Source of the DNA: CAZTHL01 sp964613585
GTDB lineage: Bacteria; Pseudomonadota; Alphaproteobacteria; DSM-16000; Inquilinaceae
Assembly (NCBI GenBank): GCA_964613585.1
Contig: CAZTHL010000025.1
Span: 1 to 45,785, forward strand
Direction of reading: 5' to 3'
DNA length: 45,785 nucleotides
The notes under the pieces were generated by a model, which was given only the letters and a program-made list of their open reading frames with translations, was not told the DNA's origin and ran no database searches. Numbering within the stretch: position 1 is the stretch's first letter; the number at the start of each line of letters is the position of its first letter. Positions 26,237 to 33,827 of the stretch are shown here, piece after piece. A program made the position numbers and the translations under genes.

Positions 26237-26737
26237 ATGGGCAGCATGACCGATCCCTGGGGCGTCGATGCCCGCACGGTCCGCTTGGCCGAGGAGGTGC
26301 CTCAGCCTCTGCTGCGCGAGCTGCTCGTGTATTGGCACCGCAAGCGGGCGGGCCGTCCGATGCCGACCCGCCACGACATCGATCCCGTCGAGATCCCGGC
26401 CATGCTGCCGCGTCTTCTGCTCATCGACCTGGGGCCGGACCAGGTCGATCCCGTGTTCCGGCTGGTCGGGACCGGCATCGTCCGGGATGTCGGCTTCGAG
26501 CCGCGTGGACTCCGGCTCGACGCGGTCGGGGGCGCGGCCCTGCGGGGCGTGCACGCCGACGCCCTGGACGTGGCCGAGACAGGACGGCCGCGGCTGGCCA
26601 GCATCCGCTCCGGCGCGCCGGCGCGCCCGGCCGCGCATCGGCTGCTGCTGCCGCTGTCCACCGATGGCGCCACGGTCGACACGTTGCTGGGCGGCATCGT
26701 GACCGACGGCCGCCCCGGCAACGGCTGCCTTCTGTAG
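26237..26737 (+). CDS. PAS-domain protein (PAS_5 family)
   Basis: 166 residues from the ATG at 26237 with AAGGA upstream; an ATG at 26123 would add 38 residues of low-quality sequence. Residues 15-160 match the alphaproteobacterial PAS_5 pattern: LRELLVYWHRKRAGRPMPTRHDIDP, IPAMLPRLLLIDL, FRLVGTGIV, and a final HRLLLPLSTDGATVDTLLGGI strand pair. These proteins are cytoplasmic, small, usually without an attached output domain, and their signal and partner are unknown. Standing alone between AT-rich DNA and the Srf-type operon end, it shows no operon partner. Confidence 0.82.
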   Translation: MGSMTDPWGVDARTVRLAEEVPQPLLRELLVYWHRKRAGRPMPTRHDIDPVEIPAMLPRLLLIDLGPDQVDPVFRLVGTGIVRDVGFEPRGLRLDAVGGAALRGVHADALDVAETGRPRLASIRSGAPARPAAHRLLLPLSTDGATVDTLLGGIVTDGRPGNGCLL

Positions 26738-26803
26738 GCCCTGCCGGCGCCGTCGGGCTCATGCCCGTGCGCCAAAGGCTTCCGCCAGGGGCGCGTCTGG
26801 CGC

Positions 26804-26903
26804 CCGGCGGCAGGGGTGGCGGGCGCGCCCGCAGAGCGTTTCCGGCTCACCCGGCATCGCCGGCCCGCCACGCCATCCCGCCACGCCATCCCGTCGGCTC
26901 GGC
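26804..26903 (-). repeat. Composite repeat: gene-end core plus dispersed 31-bp repeat copy C
   Basis: Reading the minus strand from 26903: GCCGAGCCGACG (the gene-end core), two tandem copies of a 13-bp unit (CCACGCCATCCCG on +, 26868-26893), the dispersed repeat at 26866-26832 (GGCCGGCGATGCC ... TGAGCCGGAAACGCTC), then GGGCGCGCCCGCC and CCTGCCGCC as in the elements at 9437 and 44612. It starts 15 nt after the stop of the last gene of the Srf-type operon. Confidence 0.55.
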
Positions 26904-26918
26904 GGCATCAGGCCCGGC

Positions 26919-27470
26919 CTACTCGACCACGCTCTGCAGCGCGATCAGGCGGTTGAGGCTCTCGCGGATGCGCCGGTTCTCCTCCTCCAGCCGGGCGATC
27001 TCGGCCGGATCCACCGTGCCATCCGCGGCCGCCTGCCGCCGACGCCGCTCGACCGTCGCCAGCCGCGCCTCGAGCGCTTCCAGCTCGTGATCGGCGGCGG
27101 CATGCCGCTGGCGCGAACGCTCGAGCCGCCGGCCGAGCGCGCCGAGCTCGGCGTCGAGCGCGGCCAGCTCCCGCTCGAGGCCGGCGGCCTCGTCGGCGAG
27201 GCCCTCGGCCCGGCGCTCCAGCGCGTCGGCGCGCGCCGCCATCGCCCGGGCGCGCTGCTCCCGGTAGTACGCCTCGACGCTCAGGCGCAGCTGGCGATCC
27301 TCGTAGGTCCCGTCGGCCAGATTGGCCATCCCGTCGAGGAAGCCGGCTTGGGCGGGATCCTCGGTGCCGGCGCAGCCGCCAAGGGCGGCTGCCACGGCGA
27401 CTCCGGCGGCAGCGGCGGTCCACCGGCGGCCTGGCCGGCGACGGCGGTCGGTTCCGGCAAGCGGCGTCAT
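26919..27470 (-). CDS. Coiled-coil lipoprotein, last gene of the Srf-type operon
   Basis: 183 residues from the ATG at 27470, overlapping the previous stop by 4 bp. An Arg-rich start leads into a signal peptide with lipobox ALGGC (Cys33). After a short segment (EDPAQAGFLDGMANLADGTYEDRQ) nearly the whole chain, about residues 70-180, is a highly charged heptad-rich helix with repeated LExxLAxLxxEL-type spacing, a long coiled coil. No catalytic motif. As a lipoprotein it should be anchored in the outer or inner membrane and project into the periplasm. Its coupling to the preceding glycine-zipper lipoprotein suggests a complex. Family not recognised. Confidence 0.75.
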   Translation of the reverse strand: MTPLAGTDRRRRPGRRWTAAAAGVAVAAALGGCAGTEDPAQAGFLDGMANLADGTYEDRQLRLSVEAYYREQRARAMAARADALERRAEGLADEAAGLERELAALDAELGALGRRLERSRQRHAAADHELEALEARLATVERRRRQAAADGTVDPAEIARLEEENRRIRESLNRLIALQSVVE

Positions 27471-28183
27471 GCGACCGGCTCGACGTTCATCAGCGCGGTC
27501 AGCTCGGACACTTGCTCGCGCAGGATCCGCTGCTGCCGGACCAGCTGGTCGCGCCGGGCCAGGAGCGGCCGGGAGCCGCCGGTGCGGCGGATATCGCCCT
27601 CGATCGCCTGCACGGCCTGCCGATTGTCGGCGATGAGCCGCTCGGCCGCGTCAATGTCGTCGCCGATCCGGGACAGCTCGTCCCGGTACTCCGCGACGGT
27701 GATCTCGCCGGCCTCGAACCGGTGCACGAGGAACGCGACGGTCCGCCGATGCGCCGCGACCACCCGCTCCAGATTCTCGATCACCCCGTGGTAGCGGGCG
27801 ATCTCCGCATCAGCCGCCCGGATGCGGGCGTCCAGCGCGGCCTCCTGGTCGGCATAGCGCCGGTTCTGCACGGCGACGTAATGACCGGCGTTGCCGCCGA
27901 CGAAGCCGCCGGCCGCGGCGCCGCCCAACGCGCAGGCGGCCCGGCTCTCCCCGCACAGGAGCGCGCCGATCAGCGCGCCGCCCAGGGCCCCGGCCAGGGC
28001 GCCGGTGGCGACGGTCTCGTTGAAGCGCTCGGCCTCGCGATGCAGAGCGCGCTGCTCCGCCGTCAGCGGCGCGTCGCCGCCGCCGCCGGCGGCCGTGGTC
28101 TGGCACGCCGACAGCAGCATGGCCGCCGCCAGCAGGCCCGCTCCGCGGCGCCGCGCGGTCCGGCTTACCCCGTATGTCGCCAT
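27467..28183 (-). CDS. Glycine-zipper and coiled-coil lipoprotein
   Basis: 238 residues from the ATG at 28183. Signal peptide with lipobox MLLSAC (Cys27) followed by a Gly-rich linker. Residues about 58-102 are a glycine-zipper type membrane-active segment (TGALAGALGGALIGALL, GGAAAGGFVGGNAGHYVA) interrupted by CGESRAAC, two cysteines that could form a disulfide. The rest, about 105-230, is a charged helical region with coiled-coil character. Glycine-zipper lipoproteins often insert into or line the outer membrane. It overlaps the next lipoprotein by 4 bp and follows the FGE-like gene by 17 bp. Confidence 0.75.
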   Translation of the reverse strand: MATYGVSRTARRRGAGLLAAAMLLSACQTTAAGGGGDAPLTAEQRALHREAERFNETVATGALAGALGGALIGALLCGESRAACALGGAAAGGFVGGNAGHYVAVQNRRYADQEAALDARIRAADAEIARYHGVIENLERVVAAHRRTVAFLVHRFEAGEITVAEYRDELSRIGDDIDAAERLIADNRQAVQAIEGDIRRTGGSRPLLARRDQLVRQQRILREQVSELTALMNVEPVA

Positions 28184-28200
28184 GGGATGCTCCCGTTCGC

Positions 28201-29814
28201 TCAGTGACCCAGGATGGCCGGCAGGAACCGCTCGGCTCCGGCTTCCGGGCTCGCCTTGTAGGCCAGGGACTGCTCCACGTAGATCTGGGCAAGGTCCGCG
28301 AAGCCGGCAATGTCGGTCTCGCGGACCATCTCCGAGAACGCCCGCAGCTGCTCGCGGTGCCGCTCGACCGAGTAGTCCTCGGCCGTCTGATAGAGCTGCT
28401 GGAGATAGGCGGACACCGTGATCTCGAACCGCTCGACGGCCGAGTCCAGGGCCGCGCGGGAGCGCTCGGCCTCGGCCGCGTCGCCCAGCTCGTCCTGCAG
28501 TGCGACCACCTTCCGGAAGCCCTCGATGCGCCGATGATCCTCCCGGAGGTTGCGGATCAGCAGGGCGCCGGAGAAGATCGCCGAGCGCAGGGCGCGGCCC
28601 TCGATCTCGTTGCGGCGGCGCACCTCCGCGGTCAGCGCCGCCCGGATCCGGCTGACCGCCTGCTGCTGGCCGAGGTCGGGCAGGCTCTTCTCCAGCCGGT
28701 CGAGGGCGTCGATCGGGTCGGGCTCGTCCTCCTCGAGGCGAAGATCACGCGCCTGATCGACCCAGGCCCGGCGGAGCTCGGCGATCCGCTCCAGGCCGAC
28801 CGAGACCGGCGCGGACAGGGCAAGGCGGACGCCGACGCTGTCGAGCCGGGTCGCCTGGCCGGTGGACTCGTCGAGAAAGGAGTATTCCGTGCGCATGGCG
28901 GTGCGCAGCCGGCTCTCCGGCGTGCGGAACGAGCCGCCCCGGGTGACGAAGCCGCCGACCTGGCCGTGCAGCCGACCGACCCGGTTCAGACGATAGAGGT
29001 CGAGGACGATCTCCTCCGCGTTGCCGAGCATGTCGAACAGGCCGAGCGGGTTGGGCGCCAGGAGCCCGACCGGCCGGATCATCCCGTCGGCCGAGCGGGG
29101 CCCCTGGAACCACGCATGGCCGGCTAGGCCGCCCTCCATGGGCGGCAGCGGCCGGCGGAAGTCGGCGGCCAGCACCGCCGCGCCGCCGCGCGCGGCGTAC
29201 GCCCATTCCGTCTCGGTCGGCAGACGCAGGAAGCCGCTCCGCCCGCCCTCGTCCGGCAGCGCGTCCGGCGCGTCGGCGAGCAGCCACTCGGACAGGCCCT
29301 GGGCCAGCTGGGCGGCGTCGAGCCAGCTGAGCCGGGTGGCCGGCCGACGGCCCGCCATGGTGGGCTCCGGGCAGCGCGCCGGATCGCCGGCCGCCTCGAT
29401 CGCCGCCTTCTGGTCCTCCGTCAGCTCGTATTTCGCGAGATAATAGTAGCGTCCCTGCTCCCCCGGGGTGCCGAAGGAGCCGACCAGGAAGGCTCGTCGC
29501 ACCGCCTCGGAATAGCCGCGCTCATCGTCCGTCTGCCCCAGGGTCACGGCGTGGTCGTCGAGCCAGTCGTCGCTCGCCGGGGTGCCGATCCGGCGGAACA
29601 CCAGGGCGCCGCCGCAGGGCAGCGGCAGGATCAGGTCACCCGGCAGCGGCTGTGGGTTGGTGAAGCGCGTGTCCCAGGCCTCCGGCGCGGCGGCGGCGCC
29701 GGCCGGGACGGCCACCGCGAGCCCGCCGAGCACGAGACCGAGCAACGCGCCGAGCCGCGCGCCGAGCCGCGCGCCGGTCCGACCCGCGCGTCGCATCGGC
29801 CGGCGGTCAGGCAC
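28201..29814 (-). CDS. Exported formylglycine-generating-enzyme-like protein without catalytic cysteines
   Basis: 537 residues from the GTG at 29814, chosen for the GGAGGG site upstream; an ATG at 29796 is the alternative. Signal peptide about residues 7-43. The FGE/SUMF1-like domain covers about 60-335, with LPTETEWAYAARGG (199-211), NPLGLFDMLGNAEEIV (255-270), RGGSF (292-296) and a closing GVRLAL. The pair of cysteines that bind copper in true formylglycine-generating enzymes is missing from the RxAxR region (MRTEYSFLDES), so it is probably a binding domain rather than an enzyme. Residues 340-537 are a helical extension not present in plain FGE proteins. Overlaps the ABC permease gene by 8 bp. 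Such domains also occur beside vWA proteins in other bacterial systems. Confidence 0.8.
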   Translation of the reverse strand: MPDRRPMRRAGRTGARLGARLGALLGLVLGGLAVAVPAGAAAAPEAWDTRFTNPQPLPGDLILPLPCGGALVFRRIGTPASDDWLDDHAVTLGQTDDERGYSEAVRRAFLVGSFGTPGEQGRYYYLAKYELTEDQKAAIEAAGDPARCPEPTMAGRRPATRLSWLDAAQLAQGLSEWLLADAPDALPDEGGRSGFLRLPTETEWAYAARGGAAVLAADFRRPLPPMEGGLAGHAWFQGPRSADGMIRPVGLLAPNPLGLFDMLGNAEEIVLDLYRLNRVGRLHGQVGGFVTRGGSFRTPESRLRTAMRTEYSFLDESTGQATRLDSVGVRLALSAPVSVGLERIAELRRAWVDQARDLRLEEDEPDPIDALDRLEKSLPDLGQQQAVSRIRAALTAEVRRRNEIEGRALRSAIFSGALLIRNLREDHRRIEGFRKVVALQDELGDAAEAERSRAALDSAVERFEITVSAYLQQLYQTAEDYSVERHREQLRAFSEMVRETDIAGFADLAQIYVEQSLAYKASPEAGAERFLPAILGH

Positions 29815-31003
29815 GGCGCAGGCCCTCCGCCGGCTCGATCCGGCCCGCCTGCCAGGCCGCCAGGGCCGAGGCGAGCGAGGCCCCCGCCAGGGTGATCAGC
29901 GCCGCCCCGCCCAGATGGGCCGGGCCGAGGCGGCATGCCGCCGCTCCGGGCACCATGTCGCCGAACAGGGTGTTGATCAGGGCCGCGGTCACCGCGAAGA
30001 AGCCGACGGCCAGCGCCAGGCCGATCAGGGCGATGGCCCAGGACTGGGCGACCGGCAGCAGCATGGCCTGGCGCGCGGACAGGCCGAGCAGCCGCAGCAC
30101 GCTGAGGTCGCGGCTCCGGCGCTCGACATGGGTCCACAGGCTGGCGCCGAGCGAGACCAGGACGCCGGCCGCGCCGAGCCCGGCGATCACCGCGAACACC
30201 CGGGCCAGATTGCGCTCCAGGGTGCCGACCAGGGCGATGTCGGCGCTGCGGGACCGTACCTCGATGCCCTCCGCCGTGAGCGCCTCGACCAGCGGTCCGA
30301 CATCCTCCAGGCTCGCCGCGTACAGGCGGAAGCTGGCGTAGCGGTGCCCGCCCTGCGGCGGCGGCGCCCCGGCCCAGCCGCGGCGGGGCACCGCGTAGCC
30401 GTCGCGGAAGCGCTCGATGTCCTCGACCAGGGCGAGGTCGACCAGCGCCGCGCGCCGCTCCAGCACCTCCGCGGCCAGCACCTGGGCGACCTCGAGCGTC
30501 AGGTCCTGCCGCTCGGGCCGGCCGTCGACGGTGCGGGTGACGCTGCCGGTCAGCGTGTCGCCGGCCTCGGCATCGAGACGCTCGGCCAGCGGCCGGCTGA
30601 GCGCGACGCGTTGGCCTTCCGGCCGCGGCCGGCCCGGCGCCAGCAGCGGGTCGCCCGCCGCGGACGGCAGGATCTCGGCGAGCTCCAGGCCGGCGCCCGT
30701 CCCGGACCGGAGATACAGGGACGCCGCGATCGAGCGGGTCCGCGGCACCAGGAAGCCGACCTCGGGGCGGGCCTCGAGCCGGGCCAGCCACTCGGCGCCG
30801 TGCTGGCGGTTGCCGACCACCTGCAGTTCGCGGGCCCGCGGATCCGAACGCAGCTGCTCGGTCATGGCGCCGACCACGCCGACCTTGAGCCCGAGCAGCA
30901 CGAGCAGCGGCGCCAGCACCGCCGCGAGGGCGAGCGCGTGGCACAGCAGGACGTGGCGCTCGTGCCACCCCTCGGCCAGGGCCAGGCGCAGCGGCAGGCT
31001 CAT
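29807..31003 (-). CDS. ABC transporter permease, FtsX/LolE/MacB-like
   Basis: 398 residues. One N-terminal helix (about 20-45), a periplasmic domain of about 230 residues, then three helices (about 268-290, 318-345, 365-385) in the FtsX-like arrangement, with LGLSARQAMLLPVAQ as the coupling region. FtsX-like permeases without a substrate channel transmit ATPase motion to the periplasm, as in LolCDE, MacB and FtsEX. The ATPase gene overlaps by 4 bp and no second permease or membrane-fusion protein is present, so a homodimer is expected. Residue numbers are by eye. The substrate, if any, is unknown. Confidence 0.87.
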   Translation of the reverse strand: MSLPLRLALAEGWHERHVLLCHALALAAVLAPLLVLLGLKVGVVGAMTEQLRSDPRARELQVVGNRQHGAEWLARLEARPEVGFLVPRTRSIAASLYLRSGTGAGLELAEILPSAAGDPLLAPGRPRPEGQRVALSRPLAERLDAEAGDTLTGSVTRTVDGRPERQDLTLEVAQVLAAEVLERRAALVDLALVEDIERFRDGYAVPRRGWAGAPPPQGGHRYASFRLYAASLEDVGPLVEALTAEGIEVRSRSADIALVGTLERNLARVFAVIAGLGAAGVLVSLGASLWTHVERRSRDLSVLRLLGLSARQAMLLPVAQSWAIALIGLALAVGFFAVTAALINTLFGDMVPGAAACRLGPAHLGGAALITLAGASLASALAAWQAGRIEPAEGLRRA

Positions 31004-31764
31004 GAGACGGCGGCCCTCATGGGCACCGGCGGCTCCCGGCCGAAGCAGGTGCGCGCCGACGGCCCGGAGCGGGACATCTCGGCGGGCACGGCGGCGAGCC
31101 CGAAGCGGCTGACCAGGCCGCCGTCATGGGTCGCGACCAGCAGCGCCGACCCGGCCTCCGCCACCAGCTCAAGCAGCAGGGTCATGACCGTCTCGGCGTT
31201 GGCGCTGTCGAGCGCGGCGGTCGGCTCGTCGGCGAGCACGATCGCCGGCCGGTGCGCCAGGGCGCGCGCCACGGCCACCCGCTGGCGCTGGCCGACCGAC
31301 AGGCGCGCCGGCAGGGCCCGCCGCAGCCGCGCGAGGCCCAGGCGCTCGAGCAGCGCCTCGGCGTGGGAAGGCTCGTGCCGGCCGGCCAGACGCTGCGGCA
31401 GCAGGACATTCTCGCGGACGCTCAGATACGGCAGCAGCCCGCCCGCCTGCATCACATAGCCGAAATGGCGTGCGCGCAGCCGCGCCAGCCGGCCGGGATC
31501 GCGCCGCCACAGACGATGGACGTCGAGCGCCTCGCCGCAGGACCGGTCGGCCGCGAGGCGGAAGCCGGCGGCCTCGTCCGGGCGGAGGGCGAGCGCAACC
31601 AGATCGATCAGCGTGCTCTTGCCGCAGCCGCTCGGCCCGATCAGCGCCAGCGCGTCGCCCGGCGCCACGAGCAGGCGGCCGACCTCCAGGGTGAAGTGCT
31701 GGTCAACCGAGACCCGCCGCTTGACCACGTCCTCGAGCGCCAGGAGCGGCGGTGGCGCGGTCAC
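31000..31764 (-). CDS. ABC transporter ATPase, LolD/MacB-like
   Basis: 254 residues from a GTG at 31764 that overlaps the previous TGA (GTGA); a much longer upstream frame is a shadow of the vWA gene. All motifs are intact: Walker A GPSGCGKST (43-51), Q-loop Gln106 (VMQAGGLLPYLSVREN), signature LSVGQ (155-159), Walker B IVLADE (175-180), D-loop SxxD-like ALDSAN and H-loop His213. The pattern is that of ATPases partnering FtsX-like permeases. It ends with a 30-residue tail beyond the H-loop. Translationally coupled to the permease. Confidence 0.92.
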   Translation of the reverse strand: MTAPPPLLALEDVVKRRVSVDQHFTLEVGRLLVAPGDALALIGPSGCGKSTLIDLVALALRPDEAAGFRLAADRSCGEALDVHRLWRRDPGRLARLRARHFGYVMQAGGLLPYLSVRENVLLPQRLAGRHEPSHAEALLERLGLARLRRALPARLSVGQRQRVAVARALAHRPAIVLADEPTAALDSANAETVMTLLLELVAEAGSALLVATHDGGLVSRFGLAAVPAEMSRSGPSARTCFGREPPVPMRAAVS

Positions 31765-33827
31765 GGCAGCGCGTCGAGCGGCACCGGAAACACACGCTCG
31801 CCGGGCGGCGCCCCCGGGTAGAGCGCGACCCACAGATCGGTCTGGTCGTGGTAGCGCTCGTACAGACGCAGCTTCTCCTCCAGCCCGTCGATGATCTCCC
31901 GCTGGGCCGCCGGGCCCATGGAGATCCAGCGCGCCTCGTCGATGTCGAGGATCTCGCTGGTGTAGGGCAGATCCTCCAGGTACTCGCCCAGCAGCTCGCC
32001 CAGCTGCTCGAAGCCCTGCCGGCCGAGCCGGTCGGGATTGCGGCTCAGATGCGCCGCGGCGCTGCGCAGTTGATCGAAGAACTGGTCCGGTGCCAAACGG
32101 GCGGCGCGGCCCTGCTCGAGGATCGCCCGCAGCACGTCGCTGAGATCGCTCAGCTGGTTCTTGCTCAGCAGGACCCGGATGTCGATGGCGGTCCGGGTCG
32201 GGCTCTCCAGGTCGCGATCGGCGGCCCAGGCCTGGAACACCTCCGGCGCCCCGGTGCCCTGCACCCGGCCGAGATAGGCCAGCTGCATGGCCCGGCCGAC
32301 CACCCGGGTCTGCCGCTCCAGCGGGCGCTCGGCCTGCCCCGGCCGGACGTCGCCCCCGGCCGCCGTCCCGGTCAGATTGCGGTTGGCCTGGTCGATCAGC
32401 TGCTGCGCCAGGGAGTCCACCACCTCGCCGAAGGCCTCGACGTCGCCGGCCGGAACGGCATGGTAGAGCGGCGAGTCGATCCCGGCGAACCGGGACAGCT
32501 CGGCGTATTGCCGGGCCGCGTAGGTATGGTTGGAGCGCCCCTCGTAGGTCAGCAGATGCAGCGCATAGATGGCGACGCCCTGCTCCTGGGCCAGCCGGTT
32601 CATCGAGGCCGGGCCCAGGCGCGTCGCGGCGGCCGGATCCTCGGCGCCGCGCGGACCCGCGTCGGTGATCAGGACCAGATAGCGGGCGTCGACCGGCTCG
32701 GCGAGGGCAAGATCCATGGCCGCGTCGATGCCGGCGACCGCGTCCTCGTTGAAGCCCTCGCTCGAGGCCGTGGCCGCCGTCACCGTCTCGATCCGGGACA
32801 GGATCGCCTCCGGCTTCTGGCCCAGCCGCAGCGGCACGTAGGTCCGGGTCAGATAGTCGAGCCCGGGGGCGAGGCTCAGATTGTCGCGGTAGCCGACCAG
32901 CCCGAAGGTGACGCGGTCCGCCAGCTCCGAGCCGGCGATCCGGTCGTAGATGCGCTCCACCGCCTGGTAGGTCCGCTCGATGTAGGGACCCATGGACAGC
33001 GTCGTGTCGATGACGAAGACGATGCCGACCTTGTAGTCGTCGAGCGCCTGCCCGGCGTCGACCACCGGCGTCGCCGCGCCGCCATCCTGCGCCAGCGGCA
33101 CCGAGGCGACCCGCACCACCTTGCTGGTGAAGCCGCTGGCCAGGAAGACCTGACGGGCCTCGAGGATCGGCAGCAGGTAGAAGCGCTCGGTCAGGTCGAC
33201 GAAGCGGTCCGGCTCGATGGCGACGACCGGCGCGTCCGGCGGCAGCGTGCCGGCCTCGATGCCTTCGCGCAGGGCCGCCGCCCGGGCCGGGGCGGTCTCG
33301 GAGTCCATGAGATCGATGAGCGGCGAGGCCTCGCCGAAGAACAGGACGCGCTCGCGGCCGGCCGGGTTGGTGAGGACGCCGACCAGGGTCTGACGCCAGG
33401 GAATCGTCTCGTCCGCCGCCATCCAGCCGGCCGCCGGACCCCTCTCCGGCTCGCCGACCAGAAGCCACTCGGCCCCGTTGCGCTGGGCGCGCTCGAACAC
33501 ATGGAACACGCTGAAGGTCGGCACGGCGGCGTCGGCGACCGCGGCGTCGTCGGCCGGCGCCTCGCGCAGCACCGCGCCGGGGCGGCTGAGCACCCGCTGG
33601 TACAAGGTGGTCTTGCCCTCGATCAGCAGCGGACGCTGGGTTCCAGCCTGGGCCTGTGTCTGGGTCTGGGTCTGGGTCTGGGTCTGGGTCTGGGCCTGGG
33701 CCTGGGCCGGCTCGGCGCCGGGCCCGAGACCGAGCGCGAGGCCCGACACCAGGAGCGCGCCGACAAGCGCCAGCGCCCGGCCGAGGCCCGGCCGGACCGG
33801 GCAGGAACGTGTCGCGGACCCGATCAT
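31761..33827 (-). CDS. Exported von Willebrand factor A protein with Gln-Thr repeat linker
   Basis: 688 residues from the ATG at 33827, which overlaps the previous stop and has GAGGAG five bases upstream; a GTG at 33833 is possible. Signal peptide about 10-42, then a Gln/Thr/Ala repeat (about 42-62) encoded by ten hexamers. Residues 65-145 look like an SH3-type beta domain (VLREAPADD ... GWMAADET). The vWA domain, about 267-470, has an intact metal-dependent adhesion site: Asp274, Thr276 and Ser278 (DTTLSMGP), then the aspartate of LITDAGPRG. The C-terminal 200 residues are helical. vWA domains bind protein ligands through Mg2+. It should sit in the periplasm and may be the docking or sensor module of the system. 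Confidence 0.88.
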   Translation of the reverse strand: MIGSATRSCPVRPGLGRALALVGALLVSGLALGLGPGAEPAQAQAQTQTQTQTQTQTQAQAGTQRPLLIEGKTTLYQRVLSRPGAVLREAPADDAAVADAAVPTFSVFHVFERAQRNGAEWLLVGEPERGPAAGWMAADETIPWRQTLVGVLTNPAGRERVLFFGEASPLIDLMDSETAPARAAALREGIEAGTLPPDAPVVAIEPDRFVDLTERFYLLPILEARQVFLASGFTSKVVRVASVPLAQDGGAATPVVDAGQALDDYKVGIVFVIDTTLSMGPYIERTYQAVERIYDRIAGSELADRVTFGLVGYRDNLSLAPGLDYLTRTYVPLRLGQKPEAILSRIETVTAATASSEGFNEDAVAGIDAAMDLALAEPVDARYLVLITDAGPRGAEDPAAATRLGPASMNRLAQEQGVAIYALHLLTYEGRSNHTYAARQYAELSRFAGIDSPLYHAVPAGDVEAFGEVVDSLAQQLIDQANRNLTGTAAGGDVRPGQAERPLERQTRVVGRAMQLAYLGRVQGTGAPEVFQAWAADRDLESPTRTAIDIRVLLSKNQLSDLSDVLRAILEQGRAARLAPDQFFDQLRSAAAHLSRNPDRLGRQGFEQLGELLGEYLEDLPYTSEILDIDEARWISMGPAAQREIIDGLEEKLRLYERYHDQTDLWVALYPGAPPGERVFPVPLDALP
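33649..33708 (-). repeat. Hexanucleotide microsatellite in the vWA gene
   Basis: Ten 6-bp units: TGGGCC, TGTGTC, five TGGGTC, three TGGGCC (+ strand). On the minus strand they encode alternating Gln-Thr and Gln-Ala. Slippage would change the linker length by two residues per unit and keep the frame. Confidence 0.92.

Noticed and set aside
33649..33708. On/off phase variation by the hexamer repeat
   Set aside because: Units are six bases, so slippage cannot shift the reading frame; only length tuning is possible.
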